Origin: Streptomyces gardneri
GTDB taxonomy: Bacteria; Actinomycetota; Actinomycetes; Streptomycetales; Streptomycetaceae
Direction: 5' to 3'
DNA length: 64,000 bases
Assembly: GCF_006539185.1 (NCBI RefSeq)
Contig: NZ_BJMN01000026.1
Span: forward strand, 93,421-157,420
Made by a program: the position numbers and the translations under genes
Part shown: piece after piece, positions 15,974 through 23,940 of the stretch
Layout: each line of letters starts with the position of its first letter
How positions within the stretch are numbered: the first letter of the stretch is position 1
Notes under the pieces: generated by a model
Seen by the model: only the letters and a program-made list of their open reading frames with translations
The model's database searches: none
Told to the model about the DNA's origin: nothing

Positions 15974-17203
15974 ATGGAGACAGTGCCCGAGACCTTCCCG
16001 AAGATCATCTCGGTCGACGACCACACCGTGGAGCCCCCGCACGTCTGGCGGGACCGGCTCCCGTCCCGCTTCCACGACACCGGCCCCCGGATCGTCCGCG
16101 CCCCCCTCAAGGAGATGACCTTCCTCGGCGGCAAGTTCGCCCCGGTCATGGGCGCCAAGGGCGACGACGGGCCCATCGGCGACTGGTGGGTCTACGAGGA
16201 CCTGCACCGGCCCCTCACCCGCCTCGACACCGCCGTCGGCTACGACCGGGACGAGATACGGCTCGAAGTCATCACCTACGAGCAGATGCGGCCCGGCTCC
16301 CACTCCGTCCCCGACCGCCTCGCCGACATGGACGTCAACCACGTCCAGTCCGCCCTCTGCTTCCCCACCTTCCCGCGCTTCTGCGGGCAGACCTTCACGG
16401 AGGCGAGCGACCGCGAGCTCGGCCTGCTCTGCGTCCGCGCCTACAACGACTGGATGGTCGAGGAGTGGTGCGGCCCCGAGGCCCACGGCCGGCTCATCCC
16501 GCTCACCCTCATCCCGCTCTGGGACCCCGAGCTCGCCGCCGCCGAGGTCCGCCGCAACGCCGCGCGCGGGGTCCGGGCCGTCGCCTTCTCGGAGATCCCG
16601 CCCCACCTCGGGCTCCCCTCGGTCCACACGGACCACTGGGACCCCTTCTTCCGCGCCTGCGACGAGACCGGCACGGTCATCGCCATGCACATCGGCTCCT
16701 CCAGCCGGATGCCGTCCACCTCCGCCGACGCCCCGCCGGCGGTCGGCTCCACCATCACCTTCGCGAACTGCTGCTTCTCGATGGTCGACTGGCTGATGAG
16801 CGGCAAGTTCGAGCGCTTCCCGAATCTGAAGATCATGTACGCGGAGGGGCAGATCGGCTGGATCCCGTACATCCTGGAGCGCGCCGACGTCGTCTGGGAG
16901 GAGAACCGCGGCTGGGGCGGCGTCGCGGACAAGGTCCTGCGCCCGCCGTCCGAGCTCTTCGCCGGCCATGTCTTCGGCTGCTTCTTCGACGACGCCTTCG
17001 GGCTGAAGAACCTCGACTCCATCGGCGTCGGGAACGTCCTCTACGAGACGGACTACCCGCACTCGGACTCCACCTGGCCCAAGTCCCGGGAGGTCGGCGA
17101 ATCGCAGATGGGACACCTGGCGCCGGACGTCGTCGACCGGATCGTCCGCGGCAACGCGATCGAGCTCCTCGGGCTGACCCCGGAGGGCCTCTGGCGGCCG
17201 TGA
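15974..17203 (+). CDS. Amidohydrolase-2 family metal-dependent hydrolase/decarboxylase
   Basis: The product is 409 residues from ATG 15974, chosen because GGAGGAG lies seven bases upstream; in-frame GTG 15944 and ATGs 15953 and 15962 are alternatives. It is a TIM-barrel of the ACMSD-like amidohydrolase group: ISVDDHTVEPPHVW at the N-terminus in place of D-x-H-x-H, MHIGSS in the barrel, and LYETDYPHSDSTWPKS with the metal-site Asp-x-x-H near the C-terminus. Such proteins hydrolyse or decarboxylate ring or carboxylate substrates. It belongs to the CTGAC-N5-GTCAG regulon and is followed by a hairpin terminator, so it is transcribed separately from the LLM-SDR genes. Confidence 0.85.
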   Translation: METVPETFPKIISVDDHTVEPPHVWRDRLPSRFHDTGPRIVRAPLKEMTFLGGKFAPVMGAKGDDGPIGDWWVYEDLHRPLTRLDTAVGYDRDEIRLEVITYEQMRPGSHSVPDRLADMDVNHVQSALCFPTFPRFCGQTFTEASDRELGLLCVRAYNDWMVEEWCGPEAHGRLIPLTLIPLWDPELAAAEVRRNAARGVRAVAFSEIPPHLGLPSVHTDHWDPFFRACDETGTVIAMHIGSSSRMPSTSADAPPAVGSTITFANCCFSMVDWLMSGKFERFPNLKIMYAEGQIGWIPYILERADVVWEENRGWGGVADKVLRPPSELFAGHVFGCFFDDAFGLKNLDSIGVGNVLYETDYPHSDSTWPKSREVGESQMGHLAPDVVDRIVRGNAIELLGLTPEGLWRP

Positions 17204-17225
17204 CCGGCCGGTGGACGGGCCGGCC

Positions 17226-17251
17226 CCGGTAGGGCCTCGCGGCCCTACCGG
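17226..17251. terminator. Hairpin terminator after the amidohydrolase
   Basis: CCGGTAGGGCC-TCGC-GGCCCTACCGG, a perfect 11-bp stem with a four-base loop, 23 bases after the stop. Confidence 0.8.
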
Positions 17252-17354
17252 ACGTCGTGCGGGTGATCCCGTCGGTGCGATCCCGTGTGGCGGTCGCCCC
17301 CGTCGCACCCCTTGCCTGATGGCGTGGCGGCGGTGACGATGGGCCCTTCTGATT

Positions 17355-17369
17355 CTGACGGAGCGTCAG
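17355..17369. promoter_or_regulatory. Operator copy 4, CTGAC-N5-GTCAG
   Basis: Perfect inverted repeat CTGAC-GGAGC-GTCAG, 14 bases before the LLM oxidoreductase ATG, so a bound repressor would block initiation. Confidence 0.75.
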
Positions 17370-17383
17370 TTAAGGGGTGTCCC

Positions 17384-18304
17384 ATGGTGGTCTACGGAAT
17401 GCAGCTTCCCGTCCAGTCGCAGTCCACCCTCTACGCCGAACCCTGGGAGGCGGCCGCCGGGCCCGGGGATCTCCTCGCCGTCGCCCGCGCCGCCGAGGCG
17501 CACGGCTTCGACTACCTCGCGAGCTGCGACCACGTCGCCATCCCGCGTCGGCTCGCCGGGGCGATGAGCACCGTCTGGTACGACCCTGTCGCCACGCTCT
17601 CCTTCCTCGCCGCCGCCACCGGGCGCGTCCGGCTCCTCTCGCACGTCGCCGTCGTCGGCCTGCGCCATCCGCTCGTCACCGCCAAGGCGTACGCGACCCT
17701 CGACCACCTCTCCGGCGGCCGGCTGGTCCTCGGCGTCGGCGCCGGGCACGTACAGGAGGAGTTCGAGGCGCTCGGCGTGGACTTCGCGCGCCGGGGCGCC
17801 GTGCTCGACGAGACCGTCGACGCGCTGCGGGCGGCCCTCGGCCCCGAGGAGTACCCCGAGCACCTGGGCGAGCGCTTCGCCTTCAAGGACCTCGGGCAGT
17901 TGCCCCGGCCCGCCCAGGAGCGGGTCCCCGTCTGGGTGGGCGGCTCCTCGCCGGCCGCCGTGCGCCGGGCCGCGCTCAAGGGTGACGGCTGGCTGCCGCA
18001 GGGCGACCCGCGCGAGAAGCTCGCCGTCCAGATCCAGCGGCTCCTGCGGCTCCGCGCCGACGCCGGGATCGCCGAGCCGATCACGGTCGGCGCCATCACC
18101 GAGGCGCTGTACGTCGGCGCCCCCGGCTGGGACGTCGGCCGCCGCACCCTGAGCGGCTCCCCGGAGGCGCTCGCCGCCTCCCTGCGCGCGTACGGGGACA
18201 TGGGCGTGCACCAGATCCAGGTCCGGTTCCGCTCCCGGAGCCGTACCGAACTCACCGACCAGATGGCGGCCTTCGGTGCGGAGGTCGCCCCCCATCTGAA
18301 CTGA
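17384..18304 (+). CDS. LLM-class F420-dependent oxidoreductase
   Basis: The product is 306 residues from ATG 17384 with AAGGGG upstream; the open frame extends further 5' across operator 4. It has the luciferase-like TIM-barrel features: GFDYLASCDHVAIP, RLLSHVAVVGLRHPLVTAKAYATLDHLSGGRLVLGVGAG, and VPVWVGGSSPAAVRRAALKGDGWLP. The DHLSGGRLVLGVGAG cofactor motif is common in F420 enzymes of actinomycetes. It probably performs hydride transfer to or from a ketone, alcohol or enone intermediate. It is followed 14 bases later by an SDR gene, suggesting a two-gene redox operon. Confidence 0.8.
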   Translation: MVVYGMQLPVQSQSTLYAEPWEAAAGPGDLLAVARAAEAHGFDYLASCDHVAIPRRLAGAMSTVWYDPVATLSFLAAATGRVRLLSHVAVVGLRHPLVTAKAYATLDHLSGGRLVLGVGAGHVQEEFEALGVDFARRGAVLDETVDALRAALGPEEYPEHLGERFAFKDLGQLPRPAQERVPVWVGGSSPAAVRRAALKGDGWLPQGDPREKLAVQIQRLLRLRADAGIAEPITVGAITEALYVGAPGWDVGRRTLSGSPEALAASLRAYGDMGVHQIQVRFRSRSRTELTDQMAAFGAEVAPHLN

Positions 18305-18318
18305 GGAGCGTGGCAGAC

Positions 18319-19080
18319 ATGGGCAAGCTCGACGGGCGGGTCGTCCTCGTCACCGGAGCGGCACGCGGCCAGGGCGAACAGGAGGCGCGGCTCTTCGCCG
18401 CCGAGGGGGCGCGGGTCGTCCTCGCGGACGTCCTCGACGGCGCCGGCGAGGCGCTGGCCAAGGAGCTGGGGGAGGAGCGGGCGGCCTACGTCCACCTGGA
18501 CGTGACGCGGGAGGAGGACTGGACCGCGGCCGTCGCCCTCGCCAAGGAGCGGTTCGGGAAGATCGACGGGCTCGTCAACAACGCCGGGATCCTCCGCTTC
18601 AACGAGCTGCTCGCCACCCCGCTGGAGGAGTTCCAGGCGATCGTCTCGGTCAACCAGACCGGCTGCTTCCTGGGTATCAGGACGGTCGCGCCCGAGATCG
18701 CGGCGGCCGGCGGCGGGACGATCGTCAACACCGCCTCGTACACGGGGCTCACCGGCATGGCCGGCGTCGGCGCCTACGCGGCGAGCAAGCACGCCGTCCT
18801 CGGGCTCACCAAGGTCGCGGCGCTCGAACTGGCCGCGCGGAACATCCGGGTGAACGCGGTCTGCCCCGGCGCGATCGACACCCCGATGAGCAACCCGGAG
18901 GGCGTCGACCCGGCCTCCACGGCCGAGCTGTACCGGAAGCTCGTGCCGCTCGGGCGGATCGGGCGGCCGGACGAGGTCGCGGCCCTCGCGCTCTTCCTGA
19001 CGGGGGAGGACTCGGCGTACATCACGGGCCAGCCGTTCGTGATCGACGGCGGCTGGCTGGCGGGCGTCAGCCTCTTCTGA
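18319..19080 (+). CDS. Short-chain dehydrogenase/reductase (classical SDR)
   Basis: The product is 253 residues from ATG 18319, ten bases after GAGGAG; GTG 18310 is too close to that site. Motifs: VTGAARGQGEQEARLFAAEGA (TGxxxGxG cofactor loop), NNAG (LVNNAGIL), catalytic Ser in NTASYTG, and YAASK, followed by NAVCPGAIDTPMS. A Gly-Gly-Trp C-terminus (DGGWLAG) fits 3-ketoacyl or hydroxysteroid-type dehydrogenases. It is translated with the LLM gene, and its stop codon lies inside operator copy 5. Confidence 0.9.
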   Translation: MGKLDGRVVLVTGAARGQGEQEARLFAAEGARVVLADVLDGAGEALAKELGEERAAYVHLDVTREEDWTAAVALAKERFGKIDGLVNNAGILRFNELLATPLEEFQAIVSVNQTGCFLGIRTVAPEIAAAGGGTIVNTASYTGLTGMAGVGAYAASKHAVLGLTKVAALELAARNIRVNAVCPGAIDTPMSNPEGVDPASTAELYRKLVPLGRIGRPDEVAALALFLTGEDSAYITGQPFVIDGGWLAGVSLF

Positions 19081-19091
19081 CGACTCGTCAG
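19077..19091. promoter_or_regulatory. Operator copy 5, CTGAC-N5-GTCAG
   Basis: Perfect inverted repeat CTGAC-GACTC-GTCAG overlapping the SDR stop codon; with copy 6 it brackets the promoter region of the next LLM gene. Confidence 0.75.
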
Positions 19092-19139
19092 GTATTGACG
19101 CACCTGCCGCTCGGTGCGACAGTCGGGCACATCACGAAT

Positions 19140-19154
19140 CTGACGGCTCGTCAG
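19140..19154. promoter_or_regulatory. Operator copy 6, CTGAC-N5-GTCAG
   Basis: Perfect inverted repeat CTGAC-GGCTC-GTCAG, 25 bases before the TTG start at 19180 and 63 bases from copy 5 centre to centre (six helical turns). Confidence 0.75.
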
Positions 19155-19179
19155 AAACTCACGAGGACGGTGAACCCCC

Positions 19180-20304
19180 TTGGAATTCGGGATCTTCGTA
19201 CAGGGATACGTCGGCAAGCGCGCCGAGACCGATCCCGAAGCCGAGCACAAGGCCCTCATGGAGGAGACCGAGTACGTCATCCAGGCGGACAAGTCCGGGT
19301 TCAAGTACGCCTGGGCCTCCGAGCACCACTTCCTGGACGAGTACTCCCACATCTCCGCCAACGACGTCTACCTGGGCTACCTCGCCCACGCCACCGAGCG
19401 CATCCACCTCGGCTCCGGCATCTTCAACCCCCTCGCCCCCGTCAACCACCCGGTGAAGGTGGCCGAGAAGGTCGCCATGCTCGACCACCTCTCCGGCGGA
19501 CGCTTCGAGTTCGGCTCCGGACGCGGCGCGGGCTCCCACGAGATCCTCGGGTTCATGCCGGGCATCACCGACATGAACCACACGAAGGAGATCTGGGAGG
19601 AGACGATCGCCGAGTTCCCCAAGATGTGGCTCCAGGACGAGTACGTCGGCTTCCAGGGCAAGCACTGGTCGCTGCCGCCCCGCAAGATCCTGCCCAAGCC
19701 GTACGGGGCCTCCCACCCCGCCATGTGGTACGCGGCGGGGTCCCCCTCCTCGTACGCCATGGCCGCCAAGAAGGGCCTCGGCGTCCTCGGCTTCAGCGTG
19801 CAGAAGGTCTCCGACATGGAGTGGGTCGTCGAGTCGTACAAGACGGCGATCAAGGAGGCCAAGGCGGTCGGCGACTTCGTCAACGACAACGTCATGGTGA
19901 CGTCGACGGCGATCTGCGCGGAGACCCACGACAAGGCCGTCGAGATCGCCGTCTCCGGCGGCCTCAACTACCTCCAGTCGCTGCTCTTCCGCTACCACGA
20001 CACCTTCCCCCGCCCCGAGGGCATCCCCGAGTGGCCCGAGCTGCTCCCCGAGTACTCGGCCGAGATCATCGAACTCCTCATCCAGGAGGAGCTGATGATC
20101 TGCGGAGACCCCTCGGAGGTCCTCGCCCAGTGCAAGCGCTGGGAGCAGTCGGGGGCGGACCAGCTCTCCTTCGGCATCCCGATCGGGATCTCGTACGAGG
20201 ACACGATGAACTCGATCAAGCTGATCGGCGAGCACGTGATCCCCAAGATCGACACGGACCCGGTCCACCGCACGACCCGCTTCCGTCAGGCCGCGGGCCA
20301 GTAG
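19180..20304 (+). CDS. LLM-class flavin-dependent monooxygenase, TTG start
   Basis: The product is 374 residues. The start is TTG 19180 (reads as MEFGIFVQGYVG), because the frame opens there and homologues begin with this strand; GAGGA lies about 13 bases upstream, so initiation may be weak. It has ASEHHFLDEYSH, the EHH signature of alkanal-monooxygenase-like proteins, and LDHLSGGRFEFGSGRG. Length and motifs fit FMNH2-dependent oxygenases rather than the shorter F420 group. It probably inserts oxygen, for instance in a Baeyer-Villiger or hydroxylation step, in the operator-controlled pathway. Downstream lie the D-aminoacylase-like and aldehyde dehydrogenase genes. Confidence 0.8.
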   Translation: MEFGIFVQGYVGKRAETDPEAEHKALMEETEYVIQADKSGFKYAWASEHHFLDEYSHISANDVYLGYLAHATERIHLGSGIFNPLAPVNHPVKVAEKVAMLDHLSGGRFEFGSGRGAGSHEILGFMPGITDMNHTKEIWEETIAEFPKMWLQDEYVGFQGKHWSLPPRKILPKPYGASHPAMWYAAGSPSSYAMAAKKGLGVLGFSVQKVSDMEWVVESYKTAIKEAKAVGDFVNDNVMVTSTAICAETHDKAVEIAVSGGLNYLQSLLFRYHDTFPRPEGIPEWPELLPEYSAEIIELLIQEELMICGDPSEVLAQCKRWEQSGADQLSFGIPIGISYEDTMNSIKLIGEHVIPKIDTDPVHRTTRFRQAAGQ

Positions 20305-20312
20305 GCGAGCCG

Positions 20313-20326
20313 GCCCACGCGTGGGC
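20313..20326. terminator. Palindrome after the LLM monooxygenase
   Basis: GCCCACGCGTGGGC, a perfect 14-bp palindrome nine bases after the LLM stop. It could attenuate transcription into the next gene; no operator lies before that gene. Confidence 0.35.
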
Positions 20327-20461
20327 GGCGTCTTCCCGGACCGCCGCCCGCACGCCCCGACCGCGGCGGCCCGCGGCCGGGGCAGCCCACGTTCGGGGCA
20401 CGGAAGACAACCCCCTGCGGAAACCGGCAGAAGACAGCACCCGTGCAGAAAGGGACCGTCC

Positions 20462-22201
20462 ATGCTCGACCACCTGATCACGGGCGCCACCGTCGTGGAC
20501 GGCACCGGCGCCCCCTCCTTCGTCGCCGACGTCGGGATACGCGACGGCCGCATCGCCGTCGTCGCCGAGCCCGGCACCGTCCGCGAGGAGGCCCGGACCA
20601 CCGAGGACGCCACCGGCCTCGTCCTCACCCCCGGCTTCGTCGACCCCCACACCCACTACGACGCCCAGCTCTTCTGGGACCCGTACGCCACCCCCTCCAT
20701 GAACCACGGAGTCACCACCGTCGCCGGCGGCAACTGCGGCTTCACCCTCGCCCCGCTCCACCCGGACCGGCCCGAGGACGCCGACTACACGCGCCGCATG
20801 ATGTCCAAGGTCGAGGGCATGGCCCTCGCCGCACTCGAAGAGGGCGTCGACTGGAGCTGGTCCTCCTTCGCCGAGTACCTCGACGCCCTCGAAGGACGGA
20901 TCGCCGTCAACGCCGGCTTCATGGTCGGCCACTGCGCCCTGCGCCGGTACGTGATGGGCGCCGACGCCGTCGGCGGGCAGCCCACGCCCGAGCAGCTGGA
21001 CCGGATGGTCGGCCTCCTCAAGGACGCCATGGAGGCCGGGGCCTGGGGACTCTCCACCACCCAGTCCGCCACCCACTCCGACGGCGACGGCGCCCCCGTC
21101 GCCTCCCGGCACGCCACCCCCGCCGAGCTGATCGCCCTCTCCCGGGCCGTCGGCGAGCACGAGGGCACGCAGCTGGAGGCGATCCTCGCGGGCTGCCTCG
21201 ACCAGTTCTCCGACGCCGAGATCGACCTCTTCGTCGAGATGACGGCCGCCGCGGGCAGGCCGCTCAACTGGAACGTCCTCACCATCGACGCCGCCGTCCC
21301 GGAGCGCGTCCCGCGCCAGCTCACCGCCTCCGAGCGGGCCCGCAAGTCCGGCGGCCGGATCGTCGCCCTCACCATGCCGATCCTCACCCCCATGAACATG
21401 TCCCTCGGCACGTTCTGCGCGCTCAACCTCATCCCCGGCTGGGGCGAGATCCTCGCCCTCCCCGTCCCCGAGCGGATCGCGAAGCTCCGCGACCCCGACG
21501 TGCGGGCGGAGATGCTGCGGCGCGCCGACTCCAAGGAGGCCGGGGTCTTCCGGCGGCTCGCGCACTTCGGCCGGTACGTCATCGGCGACACGTACAGCGC
21601 CGAGAACGAGGGCCTGACCGGCCGGGTCGTGAAGGACATCGCCGCCGAGCGCGGCCAGGACCCCTTCCAGTGCCTCGTCGAGATCTGCGCCAACGACGAC
21701 CTGCGGACCGTGCTGTGGCCGATGCCCAGCGACAACGACCCGGCCTCGTGGGCCCTGCGCCGCGAGACCTGGGACCACGAGGACGTGATGCTCGGCGGCT
21801 CGGACGCCGGCGCGCACCTGGACCGGATGTGCGGGGCGCCGTACACGACGCGCTTCCTCGGCGACTGCCTGCGCGGCCGGAAGCTGCTGCCCCTGGAGCG
21901 GGCGGTGAAGATGCTGACCGACGACCCGGCCCGGCTCTTCGGCCTGCGCGAGCGCGGCCGGATCGAGGAGGGCTTCCACGCCGACCTGGTCCTCTTCGAC
22001 CCGGAGCGGATCGAGGCGGGCCCGGCGACGCTCGTCCACGACCTGCCGGGGGACAGCCCGCGGCTCGACTCGCGCGCGATCGGGATCGTCTCGGTCCGGG
22101 TCAACGGCGTGGAGACGGTCCGCGACGACGAGGTGACCGGCGCGATCCCCGGCAGGGTGCTGCGCTCCGGCCGTGACACGAGGACGGTGAGCACCAGGTG
22201 A
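20462..22201 (+). CDS. N-acyl-D-amino-acid deacylase family amidohydrolase
   Basis: The product is 579 residues with AAAGGGA before ATG 20462. It is an Amidohydro_3-type zinc hydrolase: DPHTHYDAQLFWDP gives the H-x-H pair, GGNCGFT carries the D-aminoacylase-type cysteine, HCALRR has a metal or substrate His, and GSDAGAHLDRMC supplies the late catalytic Asp. The C-terminus returns to the small beta domain (GIVSVRVNGVETVRDDEVTG). True D-aminoacylases are shorter (about 480-500 residues), so the substrate may be a different amide or lactam. It overlaps the region of the aldehyde dehydrogenase start, which suggests one operon. Confidence 0.8.
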   Translation: MLDHLITGATVVDGTGAPSFVADVGIRDGRIAVVAEPGTVREEARTTEDATGLVLTPGFVDPHTHYDAQLFWDPYATPSMNHGVTTVAGGNCGFTLAPLHPDRPEDADYTRRMMSKVEGMALAALEEGVDWSWSSFAEYLDALEGRIAVNAGFMVGHCALRRYVMGADAVGGQPTPEQLDRMVGLLKDAMEAGAWGLSTTQSATHSDGDGAPVASRHATPAELIALSRAVGEHEGTQLEAILAGCLDQFSDAEIDLFVEMTAAAGRPLNWNVLTIDAAVPERVPRQLTASERARKSGGRIVALTMPILTPMNMSLGTFCALNLIPGWGEILALPVPERIAKLRDPDVRAEMLRRADSKEAGVFRRLAHFGRYVIGDTYSAENEGLTGRVVKDIAAERGQDPFQCLVEICANDDLRTVLWPMPSDNDPASWALRRETWDHEDVMLGGSDAGAHLDRMCGAPYTTRFLGDCLRGRKLLPLERAVKMLTDDPARLFGLRERGRIEEGFHADLVLFDPERIEAGPATLVHDLPGDSPRLDSRAIGIVSVRVNGVETVRDDEVTGAIPGRVLRSGRDTRTVSTR

Positions 22202-22212
22202 GGAGCGAGAGC

Positions 22213-23667
22213 GTGAGGACCGAGAAGCTCTTCATCGGCGGGGAGTGGGTCGAGCCCGACGGCGGCCATTACCCCGTCATCGACCCGGCCACGGAGGAGG
22301 TCGTCGGCCTCGCGCCGGAGGCGTCCCGCGCCCAGGTGTACGAGGCGGCCGCCGCGGCCCGCGAGGCCTTCGACTCCTGGTCGCGGACGAAGCCGGAGGA
22401 GCGGGCGGCGATCCTCGACCGGGCGGCGGACCTCATGGCCCGGGACGCCGAGGAGAACGTCCTGCTCGCGCGGGCCGAGACCGGCGCCACCACCGGCACC
22501 GCCCGCGGGATGCAGGTCGCGGTCGGCTCCTCGCGCTTCCGGCGGTACGCCCGGGGCGCCATGGAGCCGGTCGAGCAGGCGCTGCCCCCGCAGATCAACG
22601 AGGCCGGGCCGATGGGGAAGGCCGGGGTGTTCGGGGCGGTCGCGGTGCGGCGCCCGGTCGGCGTGGTCACCTGCATCACCTCGTACAACAACCCCTGGGC
22701 GAACCCGGCGGGGAAGATCGCGCCGGCGCTCGCGATGGGCAACACGGTCCTCGTGAAGCCCGCCCCGCAGGACCCGCTCTCGGTGTACGCGATGACGCGG
22801 GCCCTGGCGGAGGCCGGGGTCCCGGCGGGGGTCGTCAACGTCGTCACCGGCTCCGCGCAGGCGGTCGGCGAGGCGGCCGTGGACTCCCCGGAAGTCGACA
22901 TGGTCTCGTTCACCGGCTCGACGGCCGTCGGGCAGGCGATCGGCGAGGTCTGCGGGCGCTCGCTCAAGCGGCAGCTGATGGAGCTGGGCGGGAAGGGGGC
23001 CGCGCTCGTCTTCGACGACGCGGACCTGGACTCCGCCGTCATGGGCATCGGCACGACCTTCGCCTTCTACAGCGGGCAGATCTGCACGGCGCCGACCCGG
23101 GTGCTCGCCCAGCGCGGGATCTACGAGCAGCTGATCGAGAAGCTCACCGGCTTCCTGGCCTTCATGAAGGTGGGGGACCCGGCGACGCCGGGCACGGTGG
23201 TCGGCCCGGTCATCTCGGCGGCCCACCGCGACCGGGTGGAGGCGTACGTCGAGCTGGGGCGGAAGGAAGGGGCGCGGGTCGTCGCGGGCGGCGAGCGCCC
23301 GGACCTCGCGAAGGGCTTCTACGTGGCGCCGACCCTGCTCGCCGACTGCACCAACGAGATGCGGGTGGTCCGGGAGGAGATCTTCGGTCCGGTCGTCGTG
23401 GTCGTCCCCTTCGACGAGGAGGAGGAAGGCATCGCGCTCGCCAACGACAGCGACTACGGGCTCATCGACTACGTGTGGTCGGGCGACGTGGCCCGCGCCT
23501 TCCGGGTCGCGGCGAGGCTGCGGGCCGGCGGGGTGGGCGTGAACACGATCGGGCGGAACATGGAGGCGCCGTTCGGCGGATTCAAGAAGAGCGGGGTCGG
23601 ACGGGACGTCGGCTCGTACGCGCTGCATGCGTACAGCGAGCTGCAGGCGGTCGTCTGGCCGGGCTGA
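22213..23667 (+). CDS. Aldehyde dehydrogenase (NAD(P)+)
   Basis: The product is 484 residues, started at GTG 22213 because AGGAG lies seven bases upstream; GTG 22198 overlaps the previous stop and is the alternative. Motifs: FIGGEWVEP at the N-terminus, SYNNPWANPAGKIAPALAMGN, FTGSTAVG for cofactor, ELGGKG with the general base Glu, SGQICTAP with the nucleophile Cys, and EEIFGPVVVV. It oxidises an aldehyde to acid, probably the last step before CoA activation in the pathway. It is co-translated with the D-aminoacylase-like gene. Confidence 0.88.
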   Translation: MRTEKLFIGGEWVEPDGGHYPVIDPATEEVVGLAPEASRAQVYEAAAAAREAFDSWSRTKPEERAAILDRAADLMARDAEENVLLARAETGATTGTARGMQVAVGSSRFRRYARGAMEPVEQALPPQINEAGPMGKAGVFGAVAVRRPVGVVTCITSYNNPWANPAGKIAPALAMGNTVLVKPAPQDPLSVYAMTRALAEAGVPAGVVNVVTGSAQAVGEAAVDSPEVDMVSFTGSTAVGQAIGEVCGRSLKRQLMELGGKGAALVFDDADLDSAVMGIGTTFAFYSGQICTAPTRVLAQRGIYEQLIEKLTGFLAFMKVGDPATPGTVVGPVISAAHRDRVEAYVELGRKEGARVVAGGERPDLAKGFYVAPTLLADCTNEMRVVREEIFGPVVVVVPFDEEEEGIALANDSDYGLIDYVWSGDVARAFRVAARLRAGGVGVNTIGRNMEAPFGGFKKSGVGRDVGSYALHAYSELQAVVWPG

Positions 23668-23713
23668 GACAGGGCCGACGGCGCCCCCGGGCAGGCCGTC
23701 GAACAGTCTGTTG

Positions 23714-23732
23714 AAATTTCCTCGGGAAATTT
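23714..23732. promoter_or_regulatory. AT-rich inverted repeat AAATTTCC-TCG-GGAAATTT
   Basis: A perfect 8-bp inverted repeat with a three-base centre, very AT-rich for this genome, in the spacer between the dehydrogenase and the permease. Probably a regulator site rather than a terminator. Confidence 0.45.
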
Positions 23733-23785
23733 TGGAAACGGACATTTGGGGTACAGCTGCGGTTCCCGCATATCGGACATGGATC

Positions 23786-23809
23786 GACTGACCTACCAGT
23801 TGGTCGGTC
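23786..23809. promoter_or_regulatory. Imperfect 24-bp operator-like palindrome
   Basis: GACTGACCTACC facing AGTTGGTCGGTC; 18 of 24 positions are symmetric. The GACC/GGTC arms are typical of TetR-family operators. It lies 155 bases before the permease start. Confidence 0.45.
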
Positions 23810-23873
23810 CGTGTCGGTGGTCGATCTTTCAATCATTGGCGTAGGTCTGCTTCGACCCCGCCAATGCAAGGCA

Positions 23874-23885
23874 TTGATCGATCAA
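23874..23885. promoter_or_regulatory. Palindrome TTGATCGATCAA upstream of the permease
   Basis: A perfect 12-bp palindrome 55 bases before ATG 23941; a third symmetric element in this spacer. Confidence 0.35.
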
Positions 23886-23940
23886 GTGAGCGGACTTCGA
23901 TCTTCCGGATATGGAAACCGCAGCATTTAACGTCCTGTTC

